In this document: positions 18,437-30,372 of the stretch, in pieces
Position numbering within the stretch: position 1 is the stretch's first letter
Layout of the letters: the number at the start of each line of letters is the position of its first letter
DNA from: Burkholderiaceae bacterium
GTDB taxonomy: Bacteria > Pseudomonadota > Gammaproteobacteria > Burkholderiales > Burkholderiaceae_C
Direction of reading: 5' to 3'
Assembly (NCBI GenBank): GCA_023954035.1
Contig: JAMLIT010000018.1
Coordinates: 1 to 64,000, forward strand
DNA length: 64,000 nucleotides
Notes under the pieces: generated by a model
Database searches by the model: none
What the model was told of the DNA's origin: nothing
What the model saw: the letters and a program-made list of their open reading frames with translations, nothing else
Made by a program: the position numbers and the translations under genes

Positions 18437-18775
18437 CTACGACCCCGGCTTGCGCCTGCGTGCAAACAGGCCGGCGCCACGCCGGCCCTGGCGATCGAAA
18501 CGCTCGCGCCGGGCGACCTTGGGGTCGACAGTGAGCGGGCGGTAGATTTCCACCCGATCGCCATCGCAGAGCAGGCGCGCAAGCGGAGCCACCCGGCCCC
18601 ACACGCCTGCGGCGGCGACCGCCGGGCCCTCCAGGCAGCCGCTGGCGTGCAGCGCGTCGCTCACCGTCGCGCCGACGGGCAGTTCGCCCGACCACTGAGC
18701 CACGGTGCCGGGCCCGGTACACGCCCATACCACGATGCGCATGCGGCCAGGCGGTGCAGATGGCGCATCAGCCAT
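18437..18775 (-). CDS. rnfH: RnfH family ubiquitin-like protein
   Basis: 112 residues from the ATG at 18775; a longer open frame to 19102 is only an overlap with ratA in another frame. RnfH has a beta-grasp fold. Typical marks are RIVVWACTGPGTVAQWSGELPVGATVSDAL, then CDGDRVEIYRPLTVDPKVARRER near 70-92. It overlaps ratA by 8 bases and is translationally coupled to it, the conserved ratA-rnfH pairing. Its molecular role is unknown. A basic C-terminal tail is usual. Confidence 0.9.
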   Translation of the reverse strand: MADAPSAPPGRMRIVVWACTGPGTVAQWSGELPVGATVSDALHASGCLEGPAVAAAGVWGRVAPLARLLCDGDRVEIYRPLTVDPKVARRERFDRQGRRGAGLFARRRKPGS

Positions 18776-19208
18776 ACACCTGCTCGGCGCGTTTGACGAA
18801 GGCGTCCACCATGGTGGCGGCGATGCGATCGAACACCGGCCCGACCAGCGCGGCCAGGGCGGCGTTGTCAAAGCCGTAGTCCAGCTGAAGCTTGACCCGT
18901 GCCGCGCGCTCGCTGCCATCGCCCACAGGGTCGAAGTGCCAATCTCCCTGGAGCCGTGAAAACGGTCCCTTGACGAGCTGCATCTGTACCCGTCTGCCCA
19001 GATCGTGTGTATTGCGCGTAACGAAGGTCTGGCGAATGCCTCCCATGGCAATGCCCAACTCGGCGACCATGCTCTCCTGGGCGTGCTCCAGGACCCGGGC
19101 ATGGTCGCACCAGGGAAGAAACTCGGGATAGCGGCCCACGTCGGTGACGAGTGTGAACATTTCCTGCGGGCTATACCAGATCAGGACGGACTTGTGGACT
19201 TGTTTCAT
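18768..19208 (-). CDS. ratA: RatA-type START/polyketide-cyclase domain protein
   Basis: 146 residues from the ATG at 19208, the family's usual length; longer upstream frame is open but is antisense to smpB. Starts [18 protein letters not shown] and shows [24 protein letters not shown] and [10 protein letters not shown], which identify the RatA (YfjG/PasT, Coq10-like) family. In E. coli the protein has been linked to ribosome association and stress; in other bacteria it may bind ubiquinone. It is divergent from smpB, as in most proteobacteria. Confidence 0.92.
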   Translation of the reverse strand: MKQVHKSVLIWYSPQEMFTLVTDVGRYPEFLPWCDHARVLEHAQESMVAELGIAMGGIRQTFVTRNTHDLGRRVQMQLVKGPFSRLQGDWHFDPVGDGSERAARVKLQLDYGFDNAALAALVGPVFDRIAATMVDAFVKRAEQVYG

Positions 19209-19331
19209 GGGCAACGGGGGCGGCGGTGCGCGGCGGCGCGCTCGCCCACCCTGACTAGAATCGCACTGGACGCAAACAGCGATTGTAGAGACGGCTCCCT
19301 GGCCTCCGCGCTGGCGCCCCGCACCCACCCG

Positions 19332-19805
19332 ATGGCTAAAAAACCCGACGCTTCTTCCCGCATCGCCGACAACAAGAAGGCCGCGTACAACTATTTTTTT
19401 GAGGAGCGCTATGAGGCGGGCATCGTGTTGCAGGGCTGGGAGGTCAAGGCGCTGCGCGAAGGCAAGGTGCAACTGACCGACGGCTACGTGGTCATTCGCG
19501 AAGGCGAGCTGTACCTGATCGGCTGCCAGATCAACCCGCTCAAGACGGCGTCCACCCACGTCAGCCCCGAGGCGGCGCGCACCAAGAAGCTGCTTTTGCA
19601 CAAGGAAGAGATCAAGCGTCTGATCGGCAAGGTTGAGCAAAAGGGTTTTACGCTCGTTCCGCTCAACCTGCATTGGAAGAACGGACGCGCCAAGGTCGAC
19701 ATTGCGCTGGCCAAGGGCAAGGCCGAGCACGACAAGCGCGACACCATCAAGGACCGCGAAGGCAAGCGCGAGGTCGAGCGCGTCATGAAGAGCCGCCATC
19801 GGTAG
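19332..19805 (+). CDS. smpB: SsrA-binding protein SmpB
   Basis: 157 residues from ATG 19332; an open frame to 19005 is overlap with ratA. Binds tmRNA and rescues stalled ribosomes. Visible are [35 protein letters not shown], the [12 protein letters not shown] strand, and the basic C-terminal tail ([20 protein letters not shown]) that enters the mRNA channel. Divergent from ratA-rnfH. A long perfect inverted repeat follows its stop. Confidence 0.97.
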   Translation: MAKKPDASSRIADNKKAAYNYFFEERYEAGIVLQGWEVKALREGKVQLTDGYVVIREGELYLIGCQINPLKTASTHVSPEAARTKKLLLHKEEIKRLIGKVEQKGFTLVPLNLHWKNGRAKVDIALAKGKAEHDKRDTIKDREGKREVERVMKSRHR

Positions 19806-19818
19806 CAGCGGGCTGCTG

Positions 19819-19840
19819 GAGCGGGCCGGCCGGCCCGCTC
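19819..19840. terminator. Perfect 22-base GC palindrome after smpB
   Basis: GAGCGGGCCGG and its exact complement lie back to back with no loop bases. There is no T tract after it, so it may be a transcript-stabilising hairpin rather than an intrinsic terminator. Confidence 0.5.
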
Positions 19841-19910
19841 GGGCTGTTGGCTGACAGGGTCCGAGCGCAAACGCTTTTACAGTGGGTTTTTGACTTTCAG
19901 GAGTGAACCC

Positions 19911-20300
19911 ATGAAGCTGCTCGCCCCCGCCCTCCTGGCGGCCGCCCTGCTCTCAGGCTGCTCGATGATGCCCTCGCATTCGGGCAAGATGGCGTCCGAC
20001 ATGCCCACCCGGGCCGCCGACGGCCGACTCATCGGTCCCACCGGCCACACGCTCTATGTGTTCGCCAAGGACAGCCCCGGCATGTCCAACTGCAACGCCC
20101 AGTGCGCAGCCAACTGGCCGCCACTGGGGGTGGCGAGCACCGCCAAGCCCATGGGCGAGTACACCATCATCACGCGCGCCGACGGCAGCAAGCAGTGGGC
20201 CTACCGTGGCCAACCCCTGTACTACTTCGTGAAGGACCAGAAATCCGGGGACATGGTCGGCGACGGCGTGGCCGGCAACTGGAAAGTGATTCGCCCCTGA
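19911..20300 (+). CDS. Secreted-repeat lipoprotein (Lipoprotein_15 family)
   Basis: 129 residues from ATG 19911, with CAGGAG upstream; the frame is open 21 bases further. Lipobox LLSGC gives lipidated Cys18. Two copies of the COG4315/PF03640 secreted repeat follow: TGHTLYVFAKDSPGMSNCN and GQPLYYFVKDQKSGDMVGDG, each with the L-Y-x-F-x-x-D pattern, and a C-N-A-x-C pair in the first. Function is unknown; location is inferred to be a membrane lipoprotein facing the periplasm. It is convergent with the hydrolase gene. Confidence 0.88.
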   Translation: MKLLAPALLAAALLSGCSMMPSHSGKMASDMPTRAADGRLIGPTGHTLYVFAKDSPGMSNCNAQCAANWPPLGVASTAKPMGEYTIITRADGSKQWAYRGQPLYYFVKDQKSGDMVGDGVAGNWKVIRP

Positions 20301-20323
20301 ATCGCGGGGTTCAAGGGGCTCAC

Positions 20324-21409
20324 TCAGCGCAGCGCCGCCAGCGGGTGGGCGTGCGCCGGCCAGGGGCTTGCGAAAAACGCCGCCACCATGTCCGGCGTGA
20401 CGTCTTCGATGCGCCCGGGCAACCAGCGGGGCGTGTGGTCCTTGTCGACTGCCAGCGCGCGGATGCCCTCAAGCGTTTCGCTTTGACCCGGGCGCAGGTG
20501 AAAACAGTGGCGCACCATGTCGCGTTCCATGCGCAGGTCGTCGGCCAGAGACAGGTGGCGCGCTCGGCGAATCTGCTCGAGCACCACGTGCAGCATCAAG
20601 GGCGAGCGCTTGCGCAGCGTTGCAGCGGTTTTGGCTTCCCAGGCCCCGTCGCTTGCCTCCAGGGCGGCGACGATCGCGCCGACGGAGTCCATGGAAAAAT
20701 AGTGGTCAATTTGGGCTCTAGCGCTTATCTGATGAGCGTCAACAGCTATTGAATGGGTAGCAATCAACGCCTGGATGTCGGCACCCGATCGGATGGCGCC
20801 CAAGCCTTCCCACAGCGGCGCAAGCGATTGCAGCCCCACTTGTGCATCGGCCAGACGCAGTGCAATGGCGTCGCCGGCGCCAATGGTCTCGCCCGTCAAC
20901 GCCAGCCACTCGCCGGCATGGCCGGGGCAGCGCGACAGGAAGTAGCCGCCGCCCACGTCGGGGAACAGGCCAATGGCCGTCTCCGGCATGGCCATCTTCG
21001 TGCGTTCGGTCACCAGCCGCTGGGCCGCGCCCTGGCTGATGCCCATGCCACCGCCCATGACGATGCCGTCCATGAACGCCAGGTAGGGCTTGGGATAGGT
21101 GTGGATAAGGTGGTTCAGCGCATATTCTTCGGTAAAGAAATCCTCCACCCGGGGGTCGCCCGTGCTGCCTCCCTGGTGCAGGAAGCGAATGTCCCCGCCG
21201 GCGCAGAACGCGCCGAATGCGCCTTGCTTGTCGCTGCCACGCACGGCAACGGCCAGGATGTGCGCTTCGTCCTTCCAGGCGAGCAGCACCGCCATCAGGC
21301 CGCGCACCATGTCCAGCGTCAGCGCGTTCAATGCGCGCGGCCGATTGAGCGTGACAAATCCCACCCCGCCCCGCACCTCGCAAACCAGATCCTGCGTTAT
21401 TGCGTCCAT
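20324..21409 (-). CDS. Enoyl-CoA hydratase/isomerase family, 3-hydroxyisobutyryl-CoA hydrolase type
   Basis: 361 residues from the ATG at 21409, 13 bases inside the end of the upstream permease gene. Likely hydrolyses 3-hydroxyisobutyryl-CoA in valine breakdown. The crotonase oxyanion-hole loops are FCAGGDIRFL and MGGGMGISQGA, and PETAIGLFPDVGGGYFLSR is characteristic of this hydrolase group. The C-terminal half (RSPLMLHVVLEQIRRA, EGIRALAVDKDHTPRW) supports it. Residues about 216-235 (ATHSIAVDAHQISARAQIDH) are encoded by a dispersed repeat yet stay in frame; this segment is a variable linker in relatives. Confidence 0.87.
   Translation of the reverse strand: MDAITQDLVCEVRGGVGFVTLNRPRALNALTLDMVRGLMAVLLAWKDEAHILAVAVRGSDKQGAFGAFCAGGDIRFLHQGGSTGDPRVEDFFTEEYALNHLIHTYPKPYLAFMDGIVMGGGMGISQGAAQRLVTERTKMAMPETAIGLFPDVGGGYFLSRCPGHAGEWLALTGETIGAGDAIALRLADAQVGLQSLAPLWEGLGAIRSGADIQALIATHSIAVDAHQISARAQIDHYFSMDSVGAIVAALEASDGAWEAKTAATLRKRSPLMLHVVLEQIRRARHLSLADDLRMERDMVRHCFHLRPGQSETLEGIRALAVDKDHTPRWLPGRIEDVTPDMVAAFFASPWPAHAHPLAALR
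20704..20763 (-). repeat. Dispersed ATAAGCGC repeat, copy 5, inside a coding region
   Basis: On the - strand: GCTACCCATTCAATAGCTGT, TGACGCTCATCAGATAAGCG, CTAGAGCCC. It lies wholly in the hydrolase gene and is read through in frame, with no stop codon. Confidence 0.75.
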
Positions 21410-22320
21410 GCCTGTTCCCTCCAAGCCAACCATTCGTTGAATACCAATGCGCCGATCACCAGCGCGCCGCCCGTCAGCACGGCGGGACCCGGCCGCTCCC
21501 CGGCACCCCACCACGCCAACAAAATACCAAAGATGACTTCCAGCAGGCCGAGCAGGGCGATTTCCGGCGCCTTGAGTACCTGCCCGCAGCGCACCACCAG
21601 CAAGCAGGGAATGGCCAGTTGCACCAGGCCAAGCAGCGCCAGCCAGGCCAGATCATGGCCCGAGGCCGCAAACGGCCAGGCAAAGGGCAGCGTTGCCAGG
21701 GCAGACAGGGCCGCGCCCAGCAGCACCGCAGGCATCAGATCGACCGACTCCCCCTGTGTCTGGCCGTGCTGCACCACCGTCCAGTTCACCGCAGCGGCGA
21801 GCGGAATGCACAAGGCCACGAGGGTGCCGACGAGCGGGACGTCGCGCACCTGGGTACCAAACATCCAGGCGATGCCCAAGCCGGCCAGCGCAATCGCCAC
21901 CCAGGTGCGTGCAGCAATGCGGTGACCGAGGAAAACCCACGCCACCACGGCCGTGAGCAAAGGCCCGCAGGCCATGGTGACGAGGACGTTGGCCACCGAC
22001 ATGAGCGTGATGCCCACCATGAAAGCGGTGAACATGACGCTCCAGCACAGCCCCGAGAGCCACAGTGAGCGTCCGCCCGACAGCAGAGGACGCAGAGCGC
22101 CGCGTCCACGCAGCGCCGGCAGCAGCACCAGGAGCGACAACACGGTGAACAAGCTGCGCCAGAAGGTCAGCTCGAAGCTGCGCGCGTGCTCGATCTGGCG
22201 CGTGACCACGCCGGCGATAGACCACAGGAAAGTCGCGCCCACCATGGTCCAGATGGCCTGGCCATGCGACCAGCCACTGTCCTTATGGAGCAGCGCAGGC
22301 CAAGCAATACCAAGCTTCAT
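21397..22320 (-). CDS. EamA/DMT family transporter
   Basis: About 307 residues from the ATG at 22320 (ATG 22362 is possible; neither has a clear ribosome-binding site). About ten hydrophobic segments in two EamA halves: IWTMVGATFLWSIAGVVTRQ starts the first, and LVALCIPLAAAVNWTVVQHG the second. Motifs such as SFELTFWRSLF and ALLGLLEVIFGILLAWW are usual for the drug/metabolite transporter superfamily. It would export or import a small metabolite; the substrate is unknown. Its 3' end overlaps the start of the hydrolase gene by 13 bases. Confidence 0.88.
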   Translation of the reverse strand: MKLGIAWPALLHKDSGWSHGQAIWTMVGATFLWSIAGVVTRQIEHARSFELTFWRSLFTVLSLLVLLPALRGRGALRPLLSGGRSLWLSGLCWSVMFTAFMVGITLMSVANVLVTMACGPLLTAVVAWVFLGHRIAARTWVAIALAGLGIAWMFGTQVRDVPLVGTLVALCIPLAAAVNWTVVQHGQTQGESVDLMPAVLLGAALSALATLPFAWPFAASGHDLAWLALLGLVQLAIPCLLVVRCGQVLKAPEIALLGLLEVIFGILLAWWGAGERPGPAVLTGGALVIGALVFNEWLAWREQAWTQ

Positions 22321-22362
22321 CGCGTCGCGCTTGAAACTGGCGCGCCCCATACCAGCGGCCAC

Positions 22363-22557
22363 CGTGCAAGGGCCTGTGCCGGCCGCGCCGCCCCGCAGGA
22401 CCGCTGGCCAGCCCCTCGCCGGAGACGAGGGGCGTTCGGTCCGTCCATGCCCGCGCAGGCGGGCATGGAGCCGCGGCCCTCACTTCGCCCCTCCCGAAAC
22501 GCGCAGCGATTCGAGAGAGGGGGGAAGGCGCTCAGCGCCTCAAGGGGGGAGTCGGCA
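22363..22557. repeat. GC-rich intergenic repeat region (second repeat family)
   Basis: 195 bases with several inverted repeats: GCCCCTCGCC...GGCGAGGGGC style arms near 22410-22433 and CATGCCCGCG...CGCGGGCATG style arms near 22446-22470. Read on the - strand it begins CCCCCCTTGAGGCGCTGAGC, which resembles the start of the block at 25752-25905. It separates typA from the permease gene. Function unknown. Confidence 0.6.
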
Positions 22558-24377
<1,820 letters not shown>

Positions 24378-24381
<4 letters not shown>

Positions 24382-25376
24382 ATCGTTTCCAAAATGCCGG
24401 CGCTTGCGGCGCTCGGCGTGTTTCTCAAAATTTGTTCGATTTCCACCGGACTCAGCAGCCGGTCGGGGATGAGTTCGCCTGCCACGACGTGGCCTGCGCC
24501 CAGCAGCGCTGCGGGTGCCAGCCCGAACACCGCCACCGCAGGCGCATCGGGCCAGGCGCCACGGCGGCGCAGACCCGAGAGAAAGCGCCCGGCCTCGTTG
24601 GCCCCCAACTCAATGCGCGGTTGACCGCAGAGCAGCAGTTCAGTGGGCGCCAGACAGGCAAGGCGGGCATCCTCGTCCATGGCTTCCAGGGCGTCTAAGG
24701 TGACGCAAGCGGCCAGCCCCAGGCCGCCAGTTTCAATGCGGCGCAAAAAGGTCAGGTGGGCGCCACAACCGAGTGCCGCTCCGATATCTTCGCCGAGGGT
24801 GCGGATGTAGGTGCCTTTGCTGCATTTCACTACGATGTTGATAGCTGGATACGTATACGCATCAAGCGCTGGAGCCAGATTTAGCTCAAAAATTTCTACG
24901 TTACGCGGCGCGCGCTCCACCTCAATGCCCGCGCGCGCGTACTCGTACAGCGCGCGCCCGTCCTTCTTCAAGGCGCTGTGCATCGGCGGCACCTGTGCAA
25001 TCGGGCCGGCGAACTGGCGCTGCACGGCCGCGAGCCGCTCGGGCGACAGCGCCTCGGGCGGCACGGGCCGCTCCGCCAGCACTTCACCCTCGGCGTCGCC
25101 CGTGCTGGTCGTCACGCCCAGTCGCGCCACCGCGTGGTAGGTCTTGGGCGCATCGAGCTGCCACTGGCTGAACTTGGTCGCCGCGCCGAAGCACAGGGGC
25201 AACACGCCGGTCGCCAGCGGGTCGAGCGTGCCGGTATGGCCCGCTTTTTCCGCGCGCAGCAGCCACTTGGCCTTTTGCAGCGCCTGGTTGCTGGAGAGCC
25301 CCAGCGGCTTGTCGATGAGCAGCACCCCATGCACCGGGCGCCGCTGCACCCGGATGCGGGGAGCGCGCGCGGTCAT
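24378..25376 (-). CDS. truB: tRNA pseudouridine-55 synthase
   Basis: 332 residues. Isomerises U55 in the T loop of tRNAs. Catalytic motif [14 protein letters not shown] with the nucleophilic Asp, N-terminal [21 protein letters not shown], and [16 protein letters not shown] are clear. A dispersed repeat at 24829-24895 encodes residues about 161-182 ([20 protein letters not shown]), directly before the conserved KCSKGTYIR strand; the frame is kept and the total length is close to normal. Overlaps rbfA upstream and typA downstream by 4 bases each. Confidence 0.97.
24829..24895 (+). repeat. Dispersed ATAAGCGC repeat, copy 6, inside truB
   Basis: CTACGATGTTGATAGCTGG, then CGCATCAAGCGCTGGAGCC and a tail GCTCAAAAATTT. 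It runs antisense to truB and is translated in frame. It is more diverged than intergenic copies. Confidence 0.65.
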
Positions 25377-25750
25377 TCGGTGTCTTCTTTTGAGCGCGAA
25401 GCGACGGCCTGAGCAATCAGCGCATTCATGTCCGCCGCATGCTCGGGTGTGCGGTCAAAGACGAAATGCAGCGTGGGCACCGTGTGAATGTGAAGGCGCT
25501 TGAACAGCCCCGCGCGCAAAAACCCCGCCGCCTGGTCAAGGGCTTCCTGCGTGGCCGCCGGCTCGCCCGTCAGCACGCTGTAGAACACCTTGGCATGGGC
25601 GTAATCGGGCGTCACTTCCACCGACTGAATCGTGACCATGCCGACCCGCGGATCCTTCAACTCGCGCGCGATCAACTCCGACAGATCGCGCTGGATCTGG
25701 TCGGCCACCTTGAAGGCGCGGTTGGGGGTGGAGGATTTCTTGGCTGCCAT
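25373..25750 (-). CDS. rbfA: 30S ribosome-binding factor A
   Basis: 125 residues. Single KH-like domain that binds the 30S subunit and matures the 16S rRNA 5' end. Starts with a basic tail, then [36 protein letters not shown] and [20 protein letters not shown], all typical. Its stop overlaps the truB start (ATGA). It is separated from infB by a 177-base repeat region but keeps the standard infB-rbfA-truB order. Confidence 0.97.
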   Translation of the reverse strand: MAAKKSSTPNRAFKVADQIQRDLSELIARELKDPRVGMVTIQSVEVTPDYAHAKVFYSVLTGEPAATQEALDQAAGFLRAGLFKRLHIHTVPTLHFVFDRTPEHAADMNALIAQAVASRSKEDTE

Positions 25751-25751
25751 A

Positions 25752-25905
25752 TCAGTACCCCCCCTGCGTCGCTTCGCACCTTCCCCCTCCAGGGGGACGA
25801 CGCCGATGGCCTGGCAAAGCCAGTTCCATGGCGTCCGCTGGCATGGCTTGCTTCGCAGCCTTCGGATGGGCTGCGGGCATTTTCCGAGCTAAAAGCAGGC
25901 GAGCG
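25752..25905. repeat. GC-rich intergenic repeat between infB and rbfA
   Basis: Begins CCCCCCTGCGTCGCTTCGCA, then TTCCCCCTCCAGGGGGA (a hairpin), GACGCC, GGCCTGGCAAAGCCAGTTCC and GGCATGGCTTGCTTCGC. It belongs with the block at 22363-22557 by its opening bases. It sits inside the operon, where it may affect mRNA processing or polarity between infB and rbfA. Confidence 0.6.
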
Positions 25906-25927
25906 ACGATCGCAAGGGAATAGACCA

Positions 25928-28777
25928 TCAGAGTGTTCTGGCGATTTCCTTGATATCAAAGAACTCCAGCTGATCGCCTTCCTTGATGTCGTTGTAGTTC
26001 TTGAGCTTGATACCGCACTCGAAGCCTTCCTTGACTTCCTTGACGTCGTCCTTCAGGCGGCGCAACGATTCGACCTCGCCGGTGTAGATGACGACGTTCT
26101 CGCGCAGCAAGCGGAACTTCGCGTTGCGGTGCACCATGCCGGACGTGATGTACGAACCGGCGACGGTACCGATCTTGGAGGCCACGAATACGGTGCGGAT
26201 CTCGGCCGTGCCGATGATTTCCTCCCGCTGCTCGGGCGCCAGCATGCCGGACATCGCAACCTTGAGCTCGTCCACGGCGTCGTAGATGATGCTGTAGTAG
26301 TGCAGATCGACGTCGTTGGCTTCTGCCAGCTTCCTTGCGCCAGCGTCGGCGCGCACGTTGAAACCGATGACGATGGACTTGGACGCAATCGCCAGGTTGA
26401 TGTCGGACTCGCTGATCGCGCCCACGCCGGTATAGACCAGCTGCACCTTGACCTCGTCGGTCGAGAGCTTGAGCAGGGACTGCGACAGCGCTTCCTGCGA
26501 ACCCTGCACGTCGGCCTTGACGATGATCGGCAGCGTCTTCACTTCGCCCGCCGTCATGTCGGAGAACATGTTCTCCAGCTTGGCAGCCTGCTGCTTGGCC
26601 AGCTTGGTGTTGCGGAACTTGCCGGCGCGGTAGGTGGCGATTTCGCGTGCACGGCGCTCGTCGGTCAGCACCATGAACTCATCGCCCGCCTGTGGTACTT
26701 CCGTCAGACCCTGGATTTCCACCGGGATCGACGGGCCGGCCGCCTTGGCCGTCTGGCCATTCTCGTCCAGCATGGCGCGTACGCGGCCAAAGGTCTGCCC
26801 GGCGAGCACCACGTCGCCCACCTTGAGCGTGCCGGACTGCACCAGCACGGTGGCGACCGGGCCGCGGCCCTTGTCGAGCTGCGCTTCGATGACCAGGCCC
26901 TTGGCCAGGGTTTCCACCGGCGCCTTGAGTTCCAGGACTTCGGCCTGCAGCAGCACCTGTTCGAGCAGCGTGTCGATGCCCATGCCGGTCTTGGAGGAAA
27001 CCTGCACGAAGGGCGCGTCGCCGCCGTATTCCTCGGGCACCACCTCTTCGACCACCAGCTCCTGCTTGACGCGATCGAAGTTGGCGTCGGGCTTGTCGGA
27101 CTTGGTAATGGCTACCACCATGGGGACGCCCGCCGCCTTGGCGTGCTTGATGGCCTCCTTGGTTTGCGGCATGACACCATCGTCCGCGGCCACCACCAGG
27201 ATGACAATGTCGGTCGCCTGCGCACCACGGGCACGCATGGCAGTAAACGCCTCGTGACCTGGGGTATCGAGGAAAGACACCATGCCGCGCGGCGTCTCGA
27301 CGTGGTAGGCGCCGATGTGTTGCGTGATGCCGCCGGCTTCTCCCGTCGCCACTTTCGTGCGGCGGATGTAGTCCAGCAGCGAGGTTTTTCCGTGGTCCAC
27401 GTGTCCCATGACCGTGACCACGGGGGCACGCGGCACCAGCTCGGCGTTCTGCGCTGAAGAATCCTCTTGAGAGAACGCCTCCGGATCGTCCAGAGCCGCC
27501 ACCACGGCCGTGTGGCCCATTTCTTCCACGACGATCATCGCCGTGTCCTGGTCCAGCGGCTGGTTGATGGTGACCATCTGGCCCATCTTCATCAACACCT
27601 TGATGACCTCGGACGCCTTGATCGACATCTTGTGTGCCAATTCGGCCACGGTAATCGTCTCGGGCACATGCACTTCAATGCTGCGGAACTCGGCAGGCGC
27701 CGCATGGGCGTGCTGGTCGCCGCGGTCGCGGTCGTTGCCGCGCCGGCCGCCGCTGCGCGCGCTGCTGCGCCAGGCACTGCCTCCGCGCCCGCCGCCGGTA
27801 TCGCCGCGGGTGGGAATACCCTTTTTCTTGGCCGGATCGCCCGCCCAGCTCGACGAGAGCTTGGCCGACTTCACTTCCTTTCCGCCCCCTGGTGCGGCTG
27901 CGCTGCGCGGTGCAGCGCCCGGTGCCGCAGCTGGCTTGTGCAAAGTGCCTTTCTTGGCGTCCGCCGCACGGGGGACGGGCTTGGGCTCCTCGGGCTTCTT
28001 GGCTACCAGCACTTTGGCGGGGGCAGACATCATCGAGCGGATGGCCGCGGCTTCGGCCAGTGCCTTGCGACGGCGCTCGTCCAGGTCGCTGGCGCGCTCG
28101 GCTTCCTCCGCTGCCCGGGCACGCGACTCGGCCTCGGCCTTCTCGCGCGCTGCGTTCTGCGCTGCAGCGCGGGCGGCAGCTTCCGCGGCCTGCTCGCGCG
28201 TGGCCTCCTGCTTCTCCGCCGACACCTGGGCCTTCTTGCCTGCTTCCTGGGCCGCATACGCTGCGGCGCGTTCGGCCGCCTCGCGCTCGCGCTGCTCACG
28301 CAGTTCGCGCTCGCGCCGCTTCTCGCTCAGGTCTTGCTCCTGCCGGCTGATGAGTTCGGCCTGGCGGCGCGCCTCTTCTTCTCGGCGCGCCAGTTCCGCG
28401 TTGTCGCGCTCGGCGACCTCGGCGGCTTGCGCAGGGGCAGTGGTTTCATCTGCCGGGGCAGCCACCTCGGCGCTTTCGTCGCGCTTGACGAAGGTGCGCT
28501 TCTTGCGCACTTCAACCTGAATGGTCCGCGCCTTGCCCGAAGCGTCGGCCTGCTTGATCTCGCTGGTCGAGCGCTTGACCAAGGTGATCTTCTTGCGGTC
28601 CGCTGCGCCCACGCCGTGGCTGGCCTGCAGGTGCGCGAGCAACTTTTGCTTGTCGCCCTCGGTCAACGCATCGGCCGCATCGGCCTTGGCGACACCGGCG
28701 GACTTGAGCTGTTCGAGCAAGACGTCAGGAGTTTTTTTGAGTTCACTGGCGAACTCGGCGACTGTGGTACTGGACAT
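25928..28777 (-). CDS. infB: Translation initiation factor IF-2
   Basis: 949 residues. GTPase that brings fMet-tRNA to the 30S subunit. N-terminal IF2_N domain ([20 protein letters not shown]), a long charged Ala/Glu/Arg coiled-coil stretch (about 95-250), an R/G-rich patch, a second IF2_N domain ([20 protein letters not shown]), then the G domain ([17 protein letters not shown] near 455, [25 protein letters not shown]), domains II and III and the C-terminal fMet-tRNA-binding domain. Follows nusA by 24 bases. Confidence 0.99.
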   Translation of the reverse strand: MSSTTVAEFASELKKTPDVLLEQLKSAGVAKADAADALTEGDKQKLLAHLQASHGVGAADRKKITLVKRSTSEIKQADASGKARTIQVEVRKKRTFVKRDESAEVAAPADETTAPAQAAEVAERDNAELARREEEARRQAELISRQEQDLSEKRRERELREQREREAAERAAAYAAQEAGKKAQVSAEKQEATREQAAEAAARAAAQNAAREKAEAESRARAAEEAERASDLDERRRKALAEAAAIRSMMSAPAKVLVAKKPEEPKPVPRAADAKKGTLHKPAAAPGAAPRSAAAPGGGKEVKSAKLSSSWAGDPAKKKGIPTRGDTGGGRGGSAWRSSARSGGRRGNDRDRGDQHAHAAPAEFRSIEVHVPETITVAELAHKMSIKASEVIKVLMKMGQMVTINQPLDQDTAMIVVEEMGHTAVVAALDDPEAFSQEDSSAQNAELVPRAPVVTVMGHVDHGKTSLLDYIRRTKVATGEAGGITQHIGAYHVETPRGMVSFLDTPGHEAFTAMRARGAQATDIVILVVAADDGVMPQTKEAIKHAKAAGVPMVVAITKSDKPDANFDRVKQELVVEEVVPEEYGGDAPFVQVSSKTGMGIDTLLEQVLLQAEVLELKAPVETLAKGLVIEAQLDKGRGPVATVLVQSGTLKVGDVVLAGQTFGRVRAMLDENGQTAKAAGPSIPVEIQGLTEVPQAGDEFMVLTDERRAREIATYRAGKFRNTKLAKQQAAKLENMFSDMTAGEVKTLPIIVKADVQGSQEALSQSLLKLSTDEVKVQLVYTGVGAISESDINLAIASKSIVIGFNVRADAGARKLAEANDVDLHYYSIIYDAVDELKVAMSGMLAPEQREEIIGTAEIRTVFVASKIGTVAGSYITSGMVHRNAKFRLLRENVVIYTGEVESLRRLKDDVKEVKEGFECGIKLKNYNDIKEGDQLEFFDIKEIARTL

Positions 28778-28801
28778 ATGTGCTTGGTGCCTCCCTGACC
28801 T

Positions 28802-30286
28802 TTACTCTTGCCCCGCGAACCAATGTTCGCGTGCTTTCATGATCAATGCCTTGGCATCGTCTTCCGACTGCCCGGTCAGCTCGGTCAATTCGTCGATGGC
28901 CAGATCGGCCAGATCGTCGCGGGTGCTAATGCCGCCTTCGGCCAACTTCGCGATCAGCTCGGGCGTCACGCCTTCGAGGTCGCGCAGGTCCTGCGACACG
29001 CTCTCGACACTGTCTTCGCGGGCAATCTCCATGGTGAGCAGCACGTCTTTGGCGCGCGCTCGCAGCTCGGTCACGGTTTCCTCGTCGAAGCTCTCGATCT
29101 CGAGCATCTCCTGGAGCGGCACATAGGCCACTTCTTCGAGGGTGTTGAAGCCTTCCTCGATCAGGATGTCGGCGATCTCCTGGTCCACGTCGAGCTTTTC
29201 CATGAACAGCTTGCGCGCCGTGTCGGTTTCGTCGGCCTGCTTCTGGGCCGACTCGGCGGCGTCCATGATGTTGATTTTCCAACCGGTGAGATCGGATGCC
29301 AGGCGCACGTTCTGGCCGCCGCGGCCAATGGCGATGGCCAGGTTTTCTTCGTCCACCACCACGTCCATCGCGTGCTTTTCTTCGTCCACCACGATGGAGG
29401 AAACGTTGGCCGGCGCCAGCGCGCCAATGACGAACTGCGCCGGATCTTCGGACCACAGAACGATGTCGACGCGCTCGCCGGCCAGCTCGTTGGTCACTGC
29501 GTTGACGCGGGTGCCGCGCACACCGACACAGGTGCCGATCGGGTCTACGCGGCGGTCGTGCGAGAGCACGGCAATCTTGGCCCGGCTGCCCGGGTCGCGG
29601 GCGCAGCTCTTGATTTCCAGCAGGCCCTGCTCGATTTCCGGCACTTCGTGGCGGAACAGTTCGATCATGAACTCCGGCGCCGAGCGCGAGAGGATGATGG
29701 GTGCACCGCGCAACGTCAGATCGACTTCCATGATCATGGCGCGCACCCGGTCGCCGCTGCGCAGGTTTTCCTTGGGGATCATCTCGCTGCGGCGCAGACG
29801 CCCTTCGACCCGGCCGGACTCGACGATCAGGTCGCCCTTGTCCATGCGCTTGACCGTGCCGGTAAAGATTTTTTCGCCGCGCGACATGAAGTCGGACAAC
29901 AGCATTTCGCGCTCGGCGTCGCGGATTTTTTGCAAAATCACCTGCTTGGCCGCCATGGCGCCAATGCGGCCGATGGGCACGGATTCAATGCCTTCCTCGA
30001 TGTATTCGCCCACCTCCACGTCGGGCACGCGGTCGCGCGCGTCCATCAGCAGTTCTTCGGCGTCCGGGTTTTGCAGGCCAGCGTCGTCGGGCACGACCAG
30101 CCAGCGGCGGAAGGTTTCGTAATTGCCGCTGTCGCGGTCCAGCGCCACGCGGATGTCCACGTCGCCGGAATAGAGCTTTTTCGTTGCCTGCGCCAGCGCC
30201 AGTTCAACGGCGCCCAGAACCACGTCGCGCTCGACGTTCTTTTCGCGCGAAATGGCTTCAACCAACATCAACAGTTCGCGATTCAT
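28802..30286 (-). CDS. nusA: Transcription termination/antitermination factor NusA
   Basis: 494 residues. Binds RNA polymerase and controls pausing, termination and antitermination. N-terminal polymerase-binding domain ([20 protein letters not shown]), S1 domain ([20 protein letters not shown]), two KH domains ([22 protein letters not shown] and [19 protein letters not shown]), and two C-terminal acidic HhH repeats, the last ending near [12 protein letters not shown]. Lies between rimP and infB. Confidence 0.99.
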   Translation of the reverse strand: MNRELLMLVEAISREKNVERDVVLGAVELALAQATKKLYSGDVDIRVALDRDSGNYETFRRWLVVPDDAGLQNPDAEELLMDARDRVPDVEVGEYIEEGIESVPIGRIGAMAAKQVILQKIRDAEREMLLSDFMSRGEKIFTGTVKRMDKGDLIVESGRVEGRLRRSEMIPKENLRSGDRVRAMIMEVDLTLRGAPIILSRSAPEFMIELFRHEVPEIEQGLLEIKSCARDPGSRAKIAVLSHDRRVDPIGTCVGVRGTRVNAVTNELAGERVDIVLWSEDPAQFVIGALAPANVSSIVVDEEKHAMDVVVDEENLAIAIGRGGQNVRLASDLTGWKINIMDAAESAQKQADETDTARKLFMEKLDVDQEIADILIEEGFNTLEEVAYVPLQEMLEIESFDEETVTELRARAKDVLLTMEIAREDSVESVSQDLRDLEGVTPELIAKLAEGGISTRDDLADLAIDELTELTGQSEDDAKALIMKAREHWFAGQE

Positions 30287-30372
30287 GCAACGGCTCTCCT
30301 ATTTCTTTCATCCTGGGTCGGCGTGGCTGCCACCCAGATCCACTTCACCCTTTCGGGGAATCATCGCGGCGC

